A stretch of 22,595 nucleotides of DNA from a virus, in the IMG/VR virus record IMGVR_UViG_3300021425_000212, positions 1 through 22,595 of that record. One strand, written 5' to 3'. Positions 14,713 to 20,959 of this stretch are shown in pieces. Position 1 is the first letter of the stretch, and the number at the start of each line of letters is the position of its first letter. The translations under genes were made by a program, and so were the position numbers. The notes beneath the pieces were generated by a model that saw nothing but the letters and a program-made list of their open reading frames with translations, was not told the DNA's origin and did no database searches.

Positions 14713-14903
14713 TCGCAAACCTCCTCATAGTTGCCGTTATAGTCAGGCCAGCCATTCTCGCCATTAGACTTCAGATAAAGCCTGTGCATCTCGCAGTAAT
14801 TCCCTGCCTCTAGCTTCAAGTCCTCGTAATCCCCATTCATTGCCGCTAGAGAAAACAAGCAGATCATCGCCATTGTCGCCAACGTCATCACATTTTCTTT
14901 CAT
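14709..14903 (-). CDS. Small exported or membrane-associated protein (64 aa)
   Basis: Begins MKENVMTLATMAMICLFSLAAMNG, a plausible N-terminal signal or membrane segment, followed by a soluble part with cysteines (GNYCEMHRLYLKSN, then GWPDYNGNYEEVCE). The CEMhxLyx...GWPDYxGxYxxVC pattern is a small protein type I recognise in tailed phages, with no known role. An upstream AAGGGAG about eight bases before the ATG supports the start. It overlaps the upstream sigma-like gene by 140 bases in a different frame. The two cysteines might form a disulfide after export. Confidence 0.65.
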   Translation of the reverse strand: MKENVMTLATMAMICLFSLAAMNGDYEDLKLEAGNYCEMHRLYLKSNGENGWPDYNGNYEEVCE

Positions 14904-15045
14904 CGCTCCACTCCCTTAACTTGTGCTTTATTTTTGATATTGCTCGGCGCTCAATCGCCCACACCACTTGTCTTGTGACTCCCAACTCATCTGCAATCTC
15001 TTGCAGGCTCATGTGGTACTCATCATCAGGCATCTTTCTTTTCAT
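14764..15045 (-). CDS. Sigma-70 region-4-like DNA-binding protein (93 aa)
   Basis: A strong GGAGGAGG six bases before the ATG supports the start. Residues 12-40, MSLQEIADELGVTRQVVWAIERRA then ISKIKHKL, match the helix-turn-helix of sigma factor region 4 (SLxEIAxxLGVTRxxVxxIExxAlxKl). After about residue 50 the frame overlaps the next gene by 140 bases, and the end is low in recognisable features. It may be a small regulator of phage transcription, possibly of the late promoter nearby, or an anti-sigma-like mimic. It is much shorter than a full sigma factor. Confidence 0.65.
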   Translation of the reverse strand: MKRKMPDDEYHMSLQEIADELGVTRQVVWAIERRAISKIKHKLREWSDERKCDDVGDNGDDLLVFSSGNEWGLRGLEARGRELLRDAQALSEV

Positions 15046-15262
15046 GGCTTGCCTCCTCCACTAACAGGTCTCGGTACTTCTTCCAAGCCTCTTTATCCTC
15101 TAAGACGGAATCCAGGAAGCGGTACAGCTTGCGCTCCATATAACGGTGTTTCATTAGCTCAACCGCCATAGACAACTGTTGCTCGTGATTTAGGCTCTGC
15201 CAATGGAATTTTTGGCTTACAAAAGTCTCAAGCAGGTGGTCATCAATCGAACGGAACGCCAT
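15026..15262 (-). CDS. Unknown helical protein (78 aa)
   Basis: Start ATG at 15262 with GGAGAG upstream. The protein is helical and charged (DHLLETFVSQKFHWQSLNHEQQ, then MAVELMKHRYMERKLYRFLDSVLEDKEAW) and ends Lys/Asp-rich. It overlaps the gene upstream and the sigma-like gene downstream by about 20 bases each, typical of the dense small-gene cluster here. No family recognised. Confidence 0.55.
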   Translation of the reverse strand: MAFRSIDDHLLETFVSQKFHWQSLNHEQQLSMAVELMKHRYMERKLYRFLDSVLEDKEAWKKYRDLLVEEASHEKKDA

Positions 15263-15431
15263 ACGCTTCTCTCCATTCTGGTGAATCGTATTCAGGGCTT
15301 TGCTCTAGCTCCCTGAAGTGTTTGATAAGATCACGCATGAGGCTTTCATCATCCTCTAGCCGCGTAATCATTGAGAAGCAAAGCGCCCGATACATCGATG
15401 CCTTTGCCTTATAGTGCTGGCCTTCTGTCAT
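15243..15431 (-). CDS. Unknown small protein (62 aa)
   Basis: The start at ATG 15431 has AGGGGAGAG just upstream. The longer in-frame extension to 15560 would overlap the next gene in its other frame and looks like shadow sequence. The protein is helical: HYKAKASMYRALCFSMITRL, then DDESLMRDLIKHFRELEQSP, ending YGVPFD. Immediately upstream lies the GGCCGC hairpin that ends the preceding gene. No family recognised. Confidence 0.55.
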   Translation of the reverse strand: MTEGQHYKAKASMYRALCFSMITRLEDDESLMRDLIKHFRELEQSPEYDSPEWREAYGVPFD

Positions 15432-15445
15432 TTCTCTCCCCTTGG

Positions 15446-15461
15446 GGCCGCTTACGCGGCC
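15446..15461. repeat. Hairpin repeat GGCCGC-TTAC-GCGGCC, copy 1
   Basis: Perfect six-base-pair stem with a four-base loop. On the minus strand the loop holds the TAA stop of the 160-residue gene. On the plus strand it is followed by a T run (TTTTT), so it would also act as a terminator for plus-strand RNA. The same 16 bases occur at 22330-22345 and 22580-22595. Confidence 0.9.
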
Positions 15462-15934
15462 TTTTTGATGTTGACGAGAACTCTTTGGTGGAGTCGCTGG
15501 ATGTTGTAGCCACCGGCTAGGATAATGTCGATATTCACCCTGTGGCCGTCGATGACCCACATCCCTTGGAAGCCCTCGCCGTAAACCGCTCGGAAGTTGG
15601 CGGAGTCGATGTTGTCTATACCTGCTTTTTTAAACTTGGCAACGATGCGCTCGTTGCGAGACTCGTGATTCTTCTTGAGGTTCTTGATGAAGCGGGCGAT
15701 GTGCTCTGCCTCGCCCCAGTCGAAGTCGCTGATGAATTGCTTACTGTAGATAGACCGGATAGCGGCCATCTGACTTTGACGCTTGCCCTGCTCGCTGTAG
15801 GGGATTGCGTGGTAGTCAGCTTTCATTGCGCGGTATTGCTCACGAGCTTCGCGCACAGCCTCTGGCGAGGCGGCAATGGCGTCGGCGTCGGCCTGTGCGA
15901 ATGCTTGCTGAACTTGCTGGTTGATGTTGTTCAT
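15452..15934 (-). CDS. Unknown phage protein ending in a conserved-looking basic domain (160 aa)
   Basis: Preceded by AAAGGGAGAGCG, the same ribosome-binding leader seen at the 106-residue gene at 22312. The first half is helical and charged (SPEAVREAREQYRAMKAD, then YSEQGKRQSQMAAIRSIYSK). The second half has FKKAGIDNIDSANFRAVYGE, then FQGMWVIDGHRVNIDIIL and AGGYNIQRLHQRVLVNIKKA. I recognise this GxWVIDGxRVxIxIILAGGYNIQRLHxRVLVNIK stretch as a repeated phage type, with no role I can name. Its stop is in a hairpin loop. Confidence 0.65.
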   Translation of the reverse strand: MNNINQQVQQAFAQADADAIAASPEAVREAREQYRAMKADYHAIPYSEQGKRQSQMAAIRSIYSKQFISDFDWGEAEHIARFIKNLKKNHESRNERIVAKFKKAGIDNIDSANFRAVYGEGFQGMWVIDGHRVNIDIILAGGYNIQRLHQRVLVNIKKAA

Positions 15935-16017
15935 GTTGCGCTCTCCCTTTGGGTTGTGACTGTGTATCCAGCCGATGAGTAAATACTAGGCGATCTGTAC
16001 CAGGATTTCACTATATT

Positions 16018-16063
16018 GTATATACCGTGTTGCTATATACATAGGTCTTTTAGTTATAACTAA
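16018..16063. promoter_or_regulatory. AT-rich dyads in the spacer before the 160-residue gene (possible operator)
   Basis: Two symmetric elements lie in or beside a 115-base spacer. GTATATA at 16018-16024 and TATATAC at 16034-16040 are separated by nine bases. TTAGTTATAACTAA at 16050-16063 is a perfect 14-base palindrome that covers the end of the NinG-like gene. A TACAAT-like -10 sequence on the minus strand overlaps the first dyad, but I see no clear -35 box. It may be an operator for a phage regulator with a weak promoter for the small genes downstream. Confidence 0.4.
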
Positions 16064-16433
16064 TCATTACATAGGATTCGTCGGCCTCCAGCCGCCTGAT
16101 CTCCTCCCTGTAATGCTTGGCGATCTCCCGCCTCAGCGCCTCATTAGTCTTGAGGATGCCCCTAGATTTCTCTCTAAGTAGGTCTAAATGCCCGTCTCCG
16201 TAGAGATTGCGAAGCCAGTCGTGGAAGGCAAGGGGATTCTCGGTAAAGTACCTGTGACACGCCGCACAGCCCGTGACAGCGTTGTCTAGGCTGTACCTAA
16301 CGATCTTTGAGCGCCTGCCTACAATGTGCATGGCCTGCAAGGTCTCGGTCTTGCCGCAGGACTGGCAGTGCTTATCTCTGGCTCTCACAGCCTTAGAAAA
16401 CCAAATATCCGCCGCATCCCTCTTAATGGACAT
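16050..16433 (-). CDS. NinG/HNH-like nuclease (127 aa)
   Basis: Likely recombination nuclease in the same class as lambda Rap/NinG. The start is ATG 16433, with GGAGGGGG seven or eight bases before it; an extension to a TTG at 16463 is unlikely. Residues 20-60 carry CQSCGKTE, then AMHIVGRRSK, then SLDNAVTGCAACHRYF: paired C-x2-C motifs with an H and an N between them, typical of HNH-type zinc-binding nucleases, and the NinG pattern R-Y-S-L-D-N. The C-terminal part is helical and charged. It overlaps the gene upstream by 11 bases. Confidence 0.7.
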   Translation of the reverse strand: MSIKRDAADIWFSKAVRARDKHCQSCGKTETLQAMHIVGRRSKIVRYSLDNAVTGCAACHRYFTENPLAFHDWLRNLYGDGHLDLLREKSRGILKTNEALRREIAKHYREEIRRLEADESYVMISYN

Positions 16434-16659
16434 TCTCTGCCCCCTCCATCTCAACCACTTCAAGGTCTGACATCAGGCAGGTCATCCATAAAGTAAAAAA
16501 CTCATCAATTGGCATATCAACGGTAATGCCATCACAGAAGGTATCGGTGTATACGATGGTGTGCCTTTTATTTTTCAGATCGGATACCGCACCGCCTACC
16601 TCAGCCGTTAAGAGGATGGCGTCACCCTCCGGTAGCTTGACCCCCATCAACTCAATCAT
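16423..16659 (-). CDS. Unknown small protein (78 aa)
   Basis: ATGA overlap with the metallophosphoesterase stop, GTGAGG nine bases upstream. Sequence MIELMGVKLPEGDAILLTAEVG, then DLKNKRHTIVYTDTFCDG, then MPIDEFFTLWMTCLMSDLEV. It looks like a small beta/alpha protein. No family recognised. The close coupling to the enzyme gene might point to a linked function, which is inference. Confidence 0.55.
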   Translation of the reverse strand: MIELMGVKLPEGDAILLTAEVGGAVSDLKNKRHTIVYTDTFCDGITVDMPIDEFFTLWMTCLMSDLEVVEMEGAENVH

Positions 16660-17816
16660 GCTCTTGGCCTCACTGTGACTCTGGCAATCTCACCGTCTTT
16701 TTTATCATAGGTAATCACCTTAGCGCCACGCCTAGACACCCATCCGCCTCTAGCGGCATAGGCGTCTCTACCTGCTAGGGTTGGATGCATCTCCGCAACC
16801 GCTCCGCCATCTTCAACTAGCCGTTCATGGTGGTAGTGGCCTGTTGCTATGTAGGTGTAGTTAGCCTTGCCCCACATCTCCCTGAATCTAGGTTCACTAG
16901 CAAACAACTTGTGCAGGTTCGCTAGCTTTACTTTGTGGCCGTGATGGAAGGCAAGCATGGTCTCGCCATGCAGATAAGCGTAATAAGGAAATTCGTTGTC
17001 GATTACCTCTAGTCGCGGCTCATCTGCAAACAAGTGTTTAACGTATTTTCTGAGCCAGATGCTTCCACTTATGTCGTGGTTTCCCTCTGCGGATACCACA
17101 ACCACCTTGCCAAACTTATTCAACATCATCTTCACGGCTTCGGCCATGACAGACATCGCCAGTTCCACCAGCTTGCCGTATCGGGTATCAGCATCCAGGA
17201 TGTGACCACTGCTCGGGGTCACACTAAGTATTCCATCCCAGTGCAGGAAGTCCCCAAGCTGACAAAGCATCCCCGTACCAGACTTGGGGCTAGCCTCAAT
17301 CATGTCGTGAATTGAATTGAGGAATACGTCACGGGCTATCTCGACATTCCAGTCATCACCGGTCTCGGCCTCCCATGCATACATCCCTAAGTGGAAGTCG
17401 GTAATCGTAAGTAGAGACAAGAGATCCTCATCAACCTCTTTTACAGCTTTGCTTGGTTTAAACGGCTTGATGTTTTCTATCGTTTTATCTAGCCGCTCGC
17501 AGAGTATTTCAAACTGGCGTTGCTCATCTGTCTGAGACTTTACCCACTGCCTGACAGGGTTTCCGTTCTCATCGTAGAAGGTGGACACGCCCTTAATCTT
17601 ATGGCCGTCCGGCACTGGATGATGCCAGTCATTTTCTGGGCTGTAACCTTGTCTAGCCGCTTTAGCCTTAACCTCTTGCATCGCGCTCTTGAGAGTGTGA
17701 TCTGACAGCCCCGCGTGTTTAGCCGCCTTCCTTGTACTCATTCCCTGACAAACAATTAAGTCTACTGCTAGACGTTGCCTATCTGATGCACAAAATCTAT
17801 GTAACGGATGCTCCAT
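16656..17816 (-). CDS. Metallophosphoesterase with N-terminal helix-turn-helix (386 aa)
   Basis: Calcineurin-type metallophosphoesterase. Metal-binding motifs in order are DFH (140-142), GDFLHWDG (188-195), GNHD (245-248), HHGH (291-294) and GHYHH (326-330). They make a complete two-metal site. Residues 20-50 (GMSTRKAAKHAGLSDHTLKSA) look like a helix-turn-helix, a layout common in large phage proteins of this type. The substrate is unknown: DNA/RNA nuclease or nucleotide/phosphoprotein phosphatase are all possible. GGGGGA precedes the ATG, and it overlaps the NinB-like gene by 20 bases. Confidence 0.88.
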   Translation of the reverse strand: MEHPLHRFCASDRQRLAVDLIVCQGMSTRKAAKHAGLSDHTLKSAMQEVKAKAARQGYSPENDWHHPVPDGHKIKGVSTFYDENGNPVRQWVKSQTDEQRQFEILCERLDKTIENIKPFKPSKAVKEVDEDLLSLLTITDFHLGMYAWEAETGDDWNVEIARDVFLNSIHDMIEASPKSGTGMLCQLGDFLHWDGILSVTPSSGHILDADTRYGKLVELAMSVMAEAVKMMLNKFGKVVVVSAEGNHDISGSIWLRKYVKHLFADEPRLEVIDNEFPYYAYLHGETMLAFHHGHKVKLANLHKLFASEPRFREMWGKANYTYIATGHYHHERLVEDGGAVAEMHPTLAGRDAYAARGGWVSRRGAKVITYDKKDGEIARVTVRPRA

Positions 17817-18252
17817 TGGTTTCCCCCTTGAGCTTCATGTACTCTGAGTCTATTGGACAGGTAAGGTTTACGCCGTGGTCTAATGCCCAGCTTTGCACCT
17901 CATCCATGAACGCCATCATCTCGCCACGGCCTAAGCCGCTAGTCTCTCTCACCTGTGCGGGTATGACGGTTTTGCCAATTACTCGATCTTCAGTTCCAAG
18001 AAACTTGTACTTCAGAAGCTCTTTCATTTTTTCTTCGGTTATGTCTGCTCCCTTGCTTAAAAAATGCTCTGACATCTCTCTGCACCAAACGTGAAATAAA
18101 CTGTTCTGTGAGAGCGACCTTTTGTGTTGGTATCGACTAACCTTCCATTGCACCGGATAGTCCCAATCCCAATTATCGCTTAACCAATTCTCAAAGAAAA
18201 CAAGCCTTTCCGTGATTTGGCTAGGGTTATTTATCATCCAAAACTCAGACAT
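17797..18252 (-). CDS. NinB-like recombination protein (151 aa)
   Basis: Likely single-strand DNA-binding recombination accessory protein in the lambda Orf/NinB class. Key pattern: KRSLSQNSLFHVWCREMSEH (compare RSLDQNRKLW in lambda NinB), then a helix, then GRGEMMAFMDEVQSWALDHGV, then YMKLK near the end. I chose ATG 18252, with AGGGAG just upstream, because the longer frame starts at a TTG (18267). The lambda match is partial. Confidence 0.6.
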   Translation of the reverse strand: MSEFWMINNPSQITERLVFFENWLSDNWDWDYPVQWKVSRYQHKRSLSQNSLFHVWCREMSEHFLSKGADITEEKMKELLKYKFLGTEDRVIGKTVIPAQVRETSGLGRGEMMAFMDEVQSWALDHGVNLTCPIDSEYMKLKGETNGASVT

Positions 18253-18490
18253 CGCACTCCCTCTCAATCAGAATATCTAAGTAGTGCCGCGCCTTTCTTA
18301 AATCCTCAACGCCGCCTTTATTTTTATAGCGAGAGACATATTTGATAATGCAATGCTCACACGGCCCAAGGTCATTAGCCAGCGCATACTCAAGCGGCCC
18401 TATTGCCATATTCTTATAATGCTCCCCGCCAACCTGTATCTGCATTGCCGAGATGGTTAAATCCTCTGTAATAAGCAAGTTCTCCCGCAT
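18245..18490 (-). CDS. DUF3310-type protein (81 aa)
   Basis: A small phage protein of a family often called nucleotide-kinase-like (DUF3310), without proven catalysis. The signature is clear: QVGGEHYKNMAIGPLEYAL, then GPCEHCIIKYVSRYKNKGG, then LRKARHYLDILIE. The ATG at 18490 has TGGAGG seven bases upstream. A second ATG at 18445 has no ribosome binding site, so the longer form is preferred even though it overlaps the upstream gene by 77 bases. Confidence 0.88.
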   Translation of the reverse strand: MRENLLITEDLTISAMQIQVGGEHYKNMAIGPLEYALANDLGPCEHCIIKYVSRYKNKGGVEDLRKARHYLDILIERECDV

Positions 18491-18746
18491 TCTCTGACCT
18501 CCATTTTTTAGTGATTAGCTTTCTGCGTGATGACGCCGGTACATATCGGTTATGACCTTTCTGATCGCTGGTAGTACGCATGATAATGTCTTTGTCGTGC
18601 ATGATCTCAATGCACTTAGCCGCCCTGTTTGCTGACTCCTTTGTCCTGTTACAAAAGTCAGAGCGCGTAAACGGAACGCCTGATCTGAACATCTCGGTTC
18701 TGCAAAACATGGCGATAACATCGCTTAATGGTTTTTGATTATTCAT
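18414..18746 (-). CDS. Unknown, likely winged-helix-type DNA-binding protein (110 aa)
   Basis: Starts with ATGA overlapping the helicase stop. The middle (FTRSDFCNRTKESANRAAKCIEIMHDKD then IIMRTTSDQKG) resembles a small winged-helix: a helix pair followed by a wing-like basic strand. No specific family recognised. The last 25 residues overlap the DUF3310 gene in another frame. A partner role for the replicative helicase is possible from position only. Confidence 0.5.
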   Translation of the reverse strand: MNNQKPLSDVIAMFCRTEMFRSGVPFTRSDFCNRTKESANRAAKCIEIMHDKDIIMRTTSDQKGHNRYVPASSRRKLITKKWRSENAGELAYYRGFNHLGNADTGWRGAL

Positions 18747-19690
18747 ATTTCTAAGAGCAATGCTCTCCCATTTCTGGTTTTTTTAAATGCCCTTCCATTG
18801 GCCGCGTGTAAACCTATCGGCCCCTCAAATGGCGCGTTTCTCTGTTTTGCAACAATCAGCTTTAGGTCATAGCCATTTTCTATGTCATCAGTCTCTCTAT
18901 CCGTCAGCGGATAGCCATATACCTGCTTCTCTAGCGCCTGCCTCCTAGCCTTGTTATGCCATACAATCATTAGTAGATGCGCCTGATCTGTAATCGTGCC
19001 TCCGCCTCTGACATCAAAGCGGGTCGGTATGTACTCATCGCCCCCGCGCTCTGGCTTCCTAACGTGATGCACAACAGCAATATGAATATCCAGCGCCTCA
19101 GCCAATCCCATAAGCTGATTAAAAAACAGCCTCTCACGCTGTATATCCTCCGTTACTCCAGTAAATTGAAGGTTATCAATCGCCACAACCTTACAGCCTC
19201 TCTTTGCCATTGCAACGATAGCGCCTAGACACTGAATAGGCTGAACGCCACCCAAAACCCTATACCAATAGATGCGGTCTTTTGCCCAATCAGCAAACCG
19301 TCTGCCGTACTCAGGACTAGGGGTGTCCGTTGCGCCCGATTGCATACACATCATTTTAGCGGTGTCTTTAACTGACATCTCAAATGACGCTAAACCAACC
19401 TTTACCTTTGATGCGGCCCAGACTAAGCACTGACTCAATACTGTGCTTTTTTGATGGCCGTTAATGCCTGCCCAAACTGAGACCTCTCCCATCCTCAATC
19501 TGACAATATCGCTAGTCTCTGCCCAAGGAAGCTGTATTCCTGTCTGCGTTGGGTTCATCCCTAGATGCTCTAAGAAGTCATCTTTAAAGCTCTCAATCCC
19601 TACAACGTCCAAGTCCTCAACCTGACTGTATACCTGCTGTAAATCCTTGTCTGTAAAGTCCTCGACCTCTCTCTGCTGAATTACATTCAC
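18743..19690 (-). CDS. Replicative helicase, DnaB-type RecA-fold ATPase (315 aa)
   Basis: DNA-unwinding motor at the phage fork. The Walker A-like loop is GINGHQKST (75-83), where the usual Gly before the Lys is Gln. SFEM (Glu104) is the DnaB-type catalytic Glu region, VVAIDNLQ (168-175) the Walker B region, HIAVVHHVRKP (203-213) the H2a region, and DVRGGGTITDQAHLLMIVW followed later by AKQRNAP (281-287) matches DnaB motif H4 and its arginine finger. The start is a GTG at 19690 overlapping the initiator stop (GTGA). It is shorter than bacterial DnaB and lacks a full N-terminal domain. Confidence 0.85.
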   Translation of the reverse strand: MNVIQQREVEDFTDKDLQQVYSQVEDLDVVGIESFKDDFLEHLGMNPTQTGIQLPWAETSDIVRLRMGEVSVWAGINGHQKSTVLSQCLVWAASKVKVGLASFEMSVKDTAKMMCMQSGATDTPSPEYGRRFADWAKDRIYWYRVLGGVQPIQCLGAIVAMAKRGCKVVAIDNLQFTGVTEDIQRERLFFNQLMGLAEALDIHIAVVHHVRKPERGGDEYIPTRFDVRGGGTITDQAHLLMIVWHNKARRQALEKQVYGYPLTDRETDDIENGYDLKLIVAKQRNAPFEGPIGLHAANGRAFKKTRNGRALLLEI

Positions 19691-20304
19691 CTGATAAATT
19701 CTCCCTTATTGTTTTCTTGTTTTGGAAATACTGACTTCCAGCCGCATTCTATCGCCATGTCTACGCATCGTCTTTGTTCAGCATGACTTAACGGCTTTAA
19801 CTTGTTAGCGACTAACGCTAGAGACCTGTCAGTAGTCGGCCCCTTAAACTTCTTTCGGTACTCAACCCAGTCTTTCCAGACCTCTGTATCAACCTCCTCC
19901 GGCGGCCTATAACGGCTACGCTTTCCCTTTGGTGGTTCTTTTGATGGTTCATTGATGGTTAGAGTCCCAATATCGGGTCTATCATTATGCCCAATATCGG
20001 GTCTATCATCGGCCCTATATTGGTACTTCTGAATAAGCCCGATGTCGGTACTAACGGACAGGGTGTAGACGGTAGACTTAGAAAACCTGCGGGTCTTAGT
20101 AATTAGCCCAAGCGCCTCAAGTTTCTTTAAGCCAGCAACTACGCTCTTTCTGTTAGCACAGCTTCTAGCGCAAATATCATCATAGCTAGGCCAGCACTGA
20201 TTATCTTCGTTAGCCCTATCCGCCAAGGCAATGAGGATGGCTTTCTGTGTGCTGGTGATTCCTCTAACGTGATTCAGCGCCCAATTAACAGCCGCTATGC
20301 TCAC
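19687..20304 (-). CDS. Replication initiator with winged helix-turn-helix (205 aa)
   Basis: Probable origin-binding protein, placed directly before the helicase as O precedes P in lambda. Residues 15-83 form a HTH_36-type winged helix (GITSTQKAILIALADRANED, then CWPSYDDICARSC, NRKSVVAGLKKLEALGLI). Residues 86-115 are a linker whose DNA holds four iteron-like repeats; the protein reads DRPDIGHNDRPDIG there. The C-terminal part (EVDTEVWKDWVEYRKKFKG) may contact the helicase. The start is a GTG that overlaps the primase-like stop (GTGA), with GGAGG seven bases upstream. Confidence 0.75.
   Translation of the reverse strand: MSIAAVNWALNHVRGITSTQKAILIALADRANEDNQCWPSYDDICARSCANRKSVVAGLKKLEALGLITKTRRFSKSTVYTLSVSTDIGLIQKYQYRADDRPDIGHNDRPDIGTLTINEPSKEPPKGKRSRYRPPEEVDTEVWKDWVEYRKKFKGPTTDRSLALVANKLKPLSHAEQRRCVDMAIECGWKSVFPKQENNKGEFIR
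19966..20051. repeat. Four iteron-like repeats in the initiator gene (candidate replication origin)
   Basis: On the plus strand, CCCAATATCGGGTCTATCAT occurs twice exactly (19966-19985, 19990-20009). Two weaker copies follow, CCCTATATTGGTAC at 20013-20026 and CCCGATGTCGGTAC at 20038-20051. Start-to-start spacing is 24, 23 and 25 bases, about two helical turns. Each core is an imperfect palindrome (CCCxATATxGGG). The third copy is in a different codon phase, so the DNA, not the protein, is what is kept. Lambda places its origin iterons inside gene O in the same way. Confidence 0.7.
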
Positions 20305-20708
20305 TTAGACGCCTCCGCGATTACCCTAGCGGTAAATCCGTTAGCTTTCCCTCCGGCTTTTAAAGCCCTTGCATACGCCTGCTTATCGGCTTGAGTAAGC
20401 TGTTTACCCGTACTCTTAGCGTACTCAGCAAACTCCACAATGTAATCCTCAACCCTGTCGTCCCTCTGACGCCTTGGCCTTCGGTATCCATCGCTAGGAA
20501 AAAGAGCAGGCCAGCTTAATCCTATAGCGGTGAGAACATCTAACGCGCTACAGCCTGACCAACACTTTAAAAGAACCTTTCCGTCTGTTGTCTCAGTCAC
20601 CCTTAATGATGGGCTTTTATCGTTATGGCTTGGGCAGAGACACGCCCAACTGTTTTTGCTTACCTGCTTAGAAAATGCAACACGCTCTAAAATGTCTTGG
20701 GCTGACAC
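20301..20708 (-). CDS. CHC2-type primase zinc-finger protein without TOPRIM (135 aa)
   Basis: Zinc-binding domain of a DnaG/T7-type primase. The motif is CPSH (residues 25-28), then NDKSPSLRV, then LLKCWSGC (C49 and C53), the viral form with CxxxC in the second half. After it comes SALDVLTAIGLSWPALF and a basic helical C-terminus. No TOPRIM catalytic domain follows, so it is not a complete primase by itself. It may act with the helicase or a host primase. The start is a GTG with GGGGGA just upstream. Confidence 0.8.
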   Translation of the reverse strand: MSAQDILERVAFSKQVSKNSWACLCPSHNDKSPSLRVTETTDGKVLLKCWSGCSALDVLTAIGLSWPALFPSDGYRRPRRQRDDRVEDYIVEFAEYAKSTGKQLTQADKQAYARALKAGGKANGFTARVIAEASK

Positions 20709-20750
20709 TTATTCCCCCTTACAATGTAGTGACTCTCTCCCTGAGATATT

Positions 20751-20772
20751 GCCCCCTACTGGGGGCTTTTTT
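20751..20772 (+). terminator. GCCCCC-TACT-GGGGGC hairpin plus T6 at the end of the regulator gene
   Basis: Perfect six-base-pair stem with a four-base loop, followed on the plus strand by TTTTTT: a textbook rho-independent terminator in the plus direction. On the minus strand the stem lies over the last codons of the regulator and its TAG stop is in the loop. There is no T run after it in that direction. Whether plus-strand transcription reaches it is unknown. Confidence 0.7.
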
Positions 20773-20959
20773 CTCCCAGGAATTCAGACAGGCTAACCCC
20801 TAACGCTTCACAGAGCGCCTGCATGGTTGCTAACTTAAAATCCGCCTGCTGACGCCATCTTGTCACCTGACTAGGCCGAACATCAAGGTGCTTTGCCAGA
20901 TCGACGCACTTGATGGCTTTAGCGGATTGGATTTCTCTTAAACGATTTCCGCAGTGCAT
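20756..20959 (-). CDS. Cro/XRE-type helix-turn-helix regulator (67 aa)
   Basis: Small DNA-binding protein. Residues 19-38 (VDLAKHLDVRPSQVTRWRQQ) are a helix-turn-helix, followed by LATMQALCEALGVSLSEFL, the usual XRE fold ending. The ATG overlaps the previous stop (TAATG), and the nearest Shine-Dalgarno (GAGGAT) is far. It lies within the replication operon rather than opposite to it, so it resembles a Cro- or CII-type early regulator more than a divergently transcribed repressor. The gene ends in a hairpin. Confidence 0.8.
   Translation of the reverse strand: MHCGNRLREIQSAKAIKCVDLAKHLDVRPSQVTRWRQQADFKLATMQALCEALGVSLSEFLGEKSPQ

Noticed and set aside
15542-15982. A 146-residue plus-strand frame opposite the 160-residue gene
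   Set aside because: The minus-strand gene has a ribosome binding site, a coupled hairpin stop and a patterned domain. The plus frame is Leu/Val-rich in the way expected of a complement of helical sequence.
20762-20772. A -1 frameshift at the A-run before the regulator hairpin
   Set aside because: The zero-frame codons are GAA AAA AGC, which do not give the X XXY YYZ phase. The -1 frame has no recognisable continuation.
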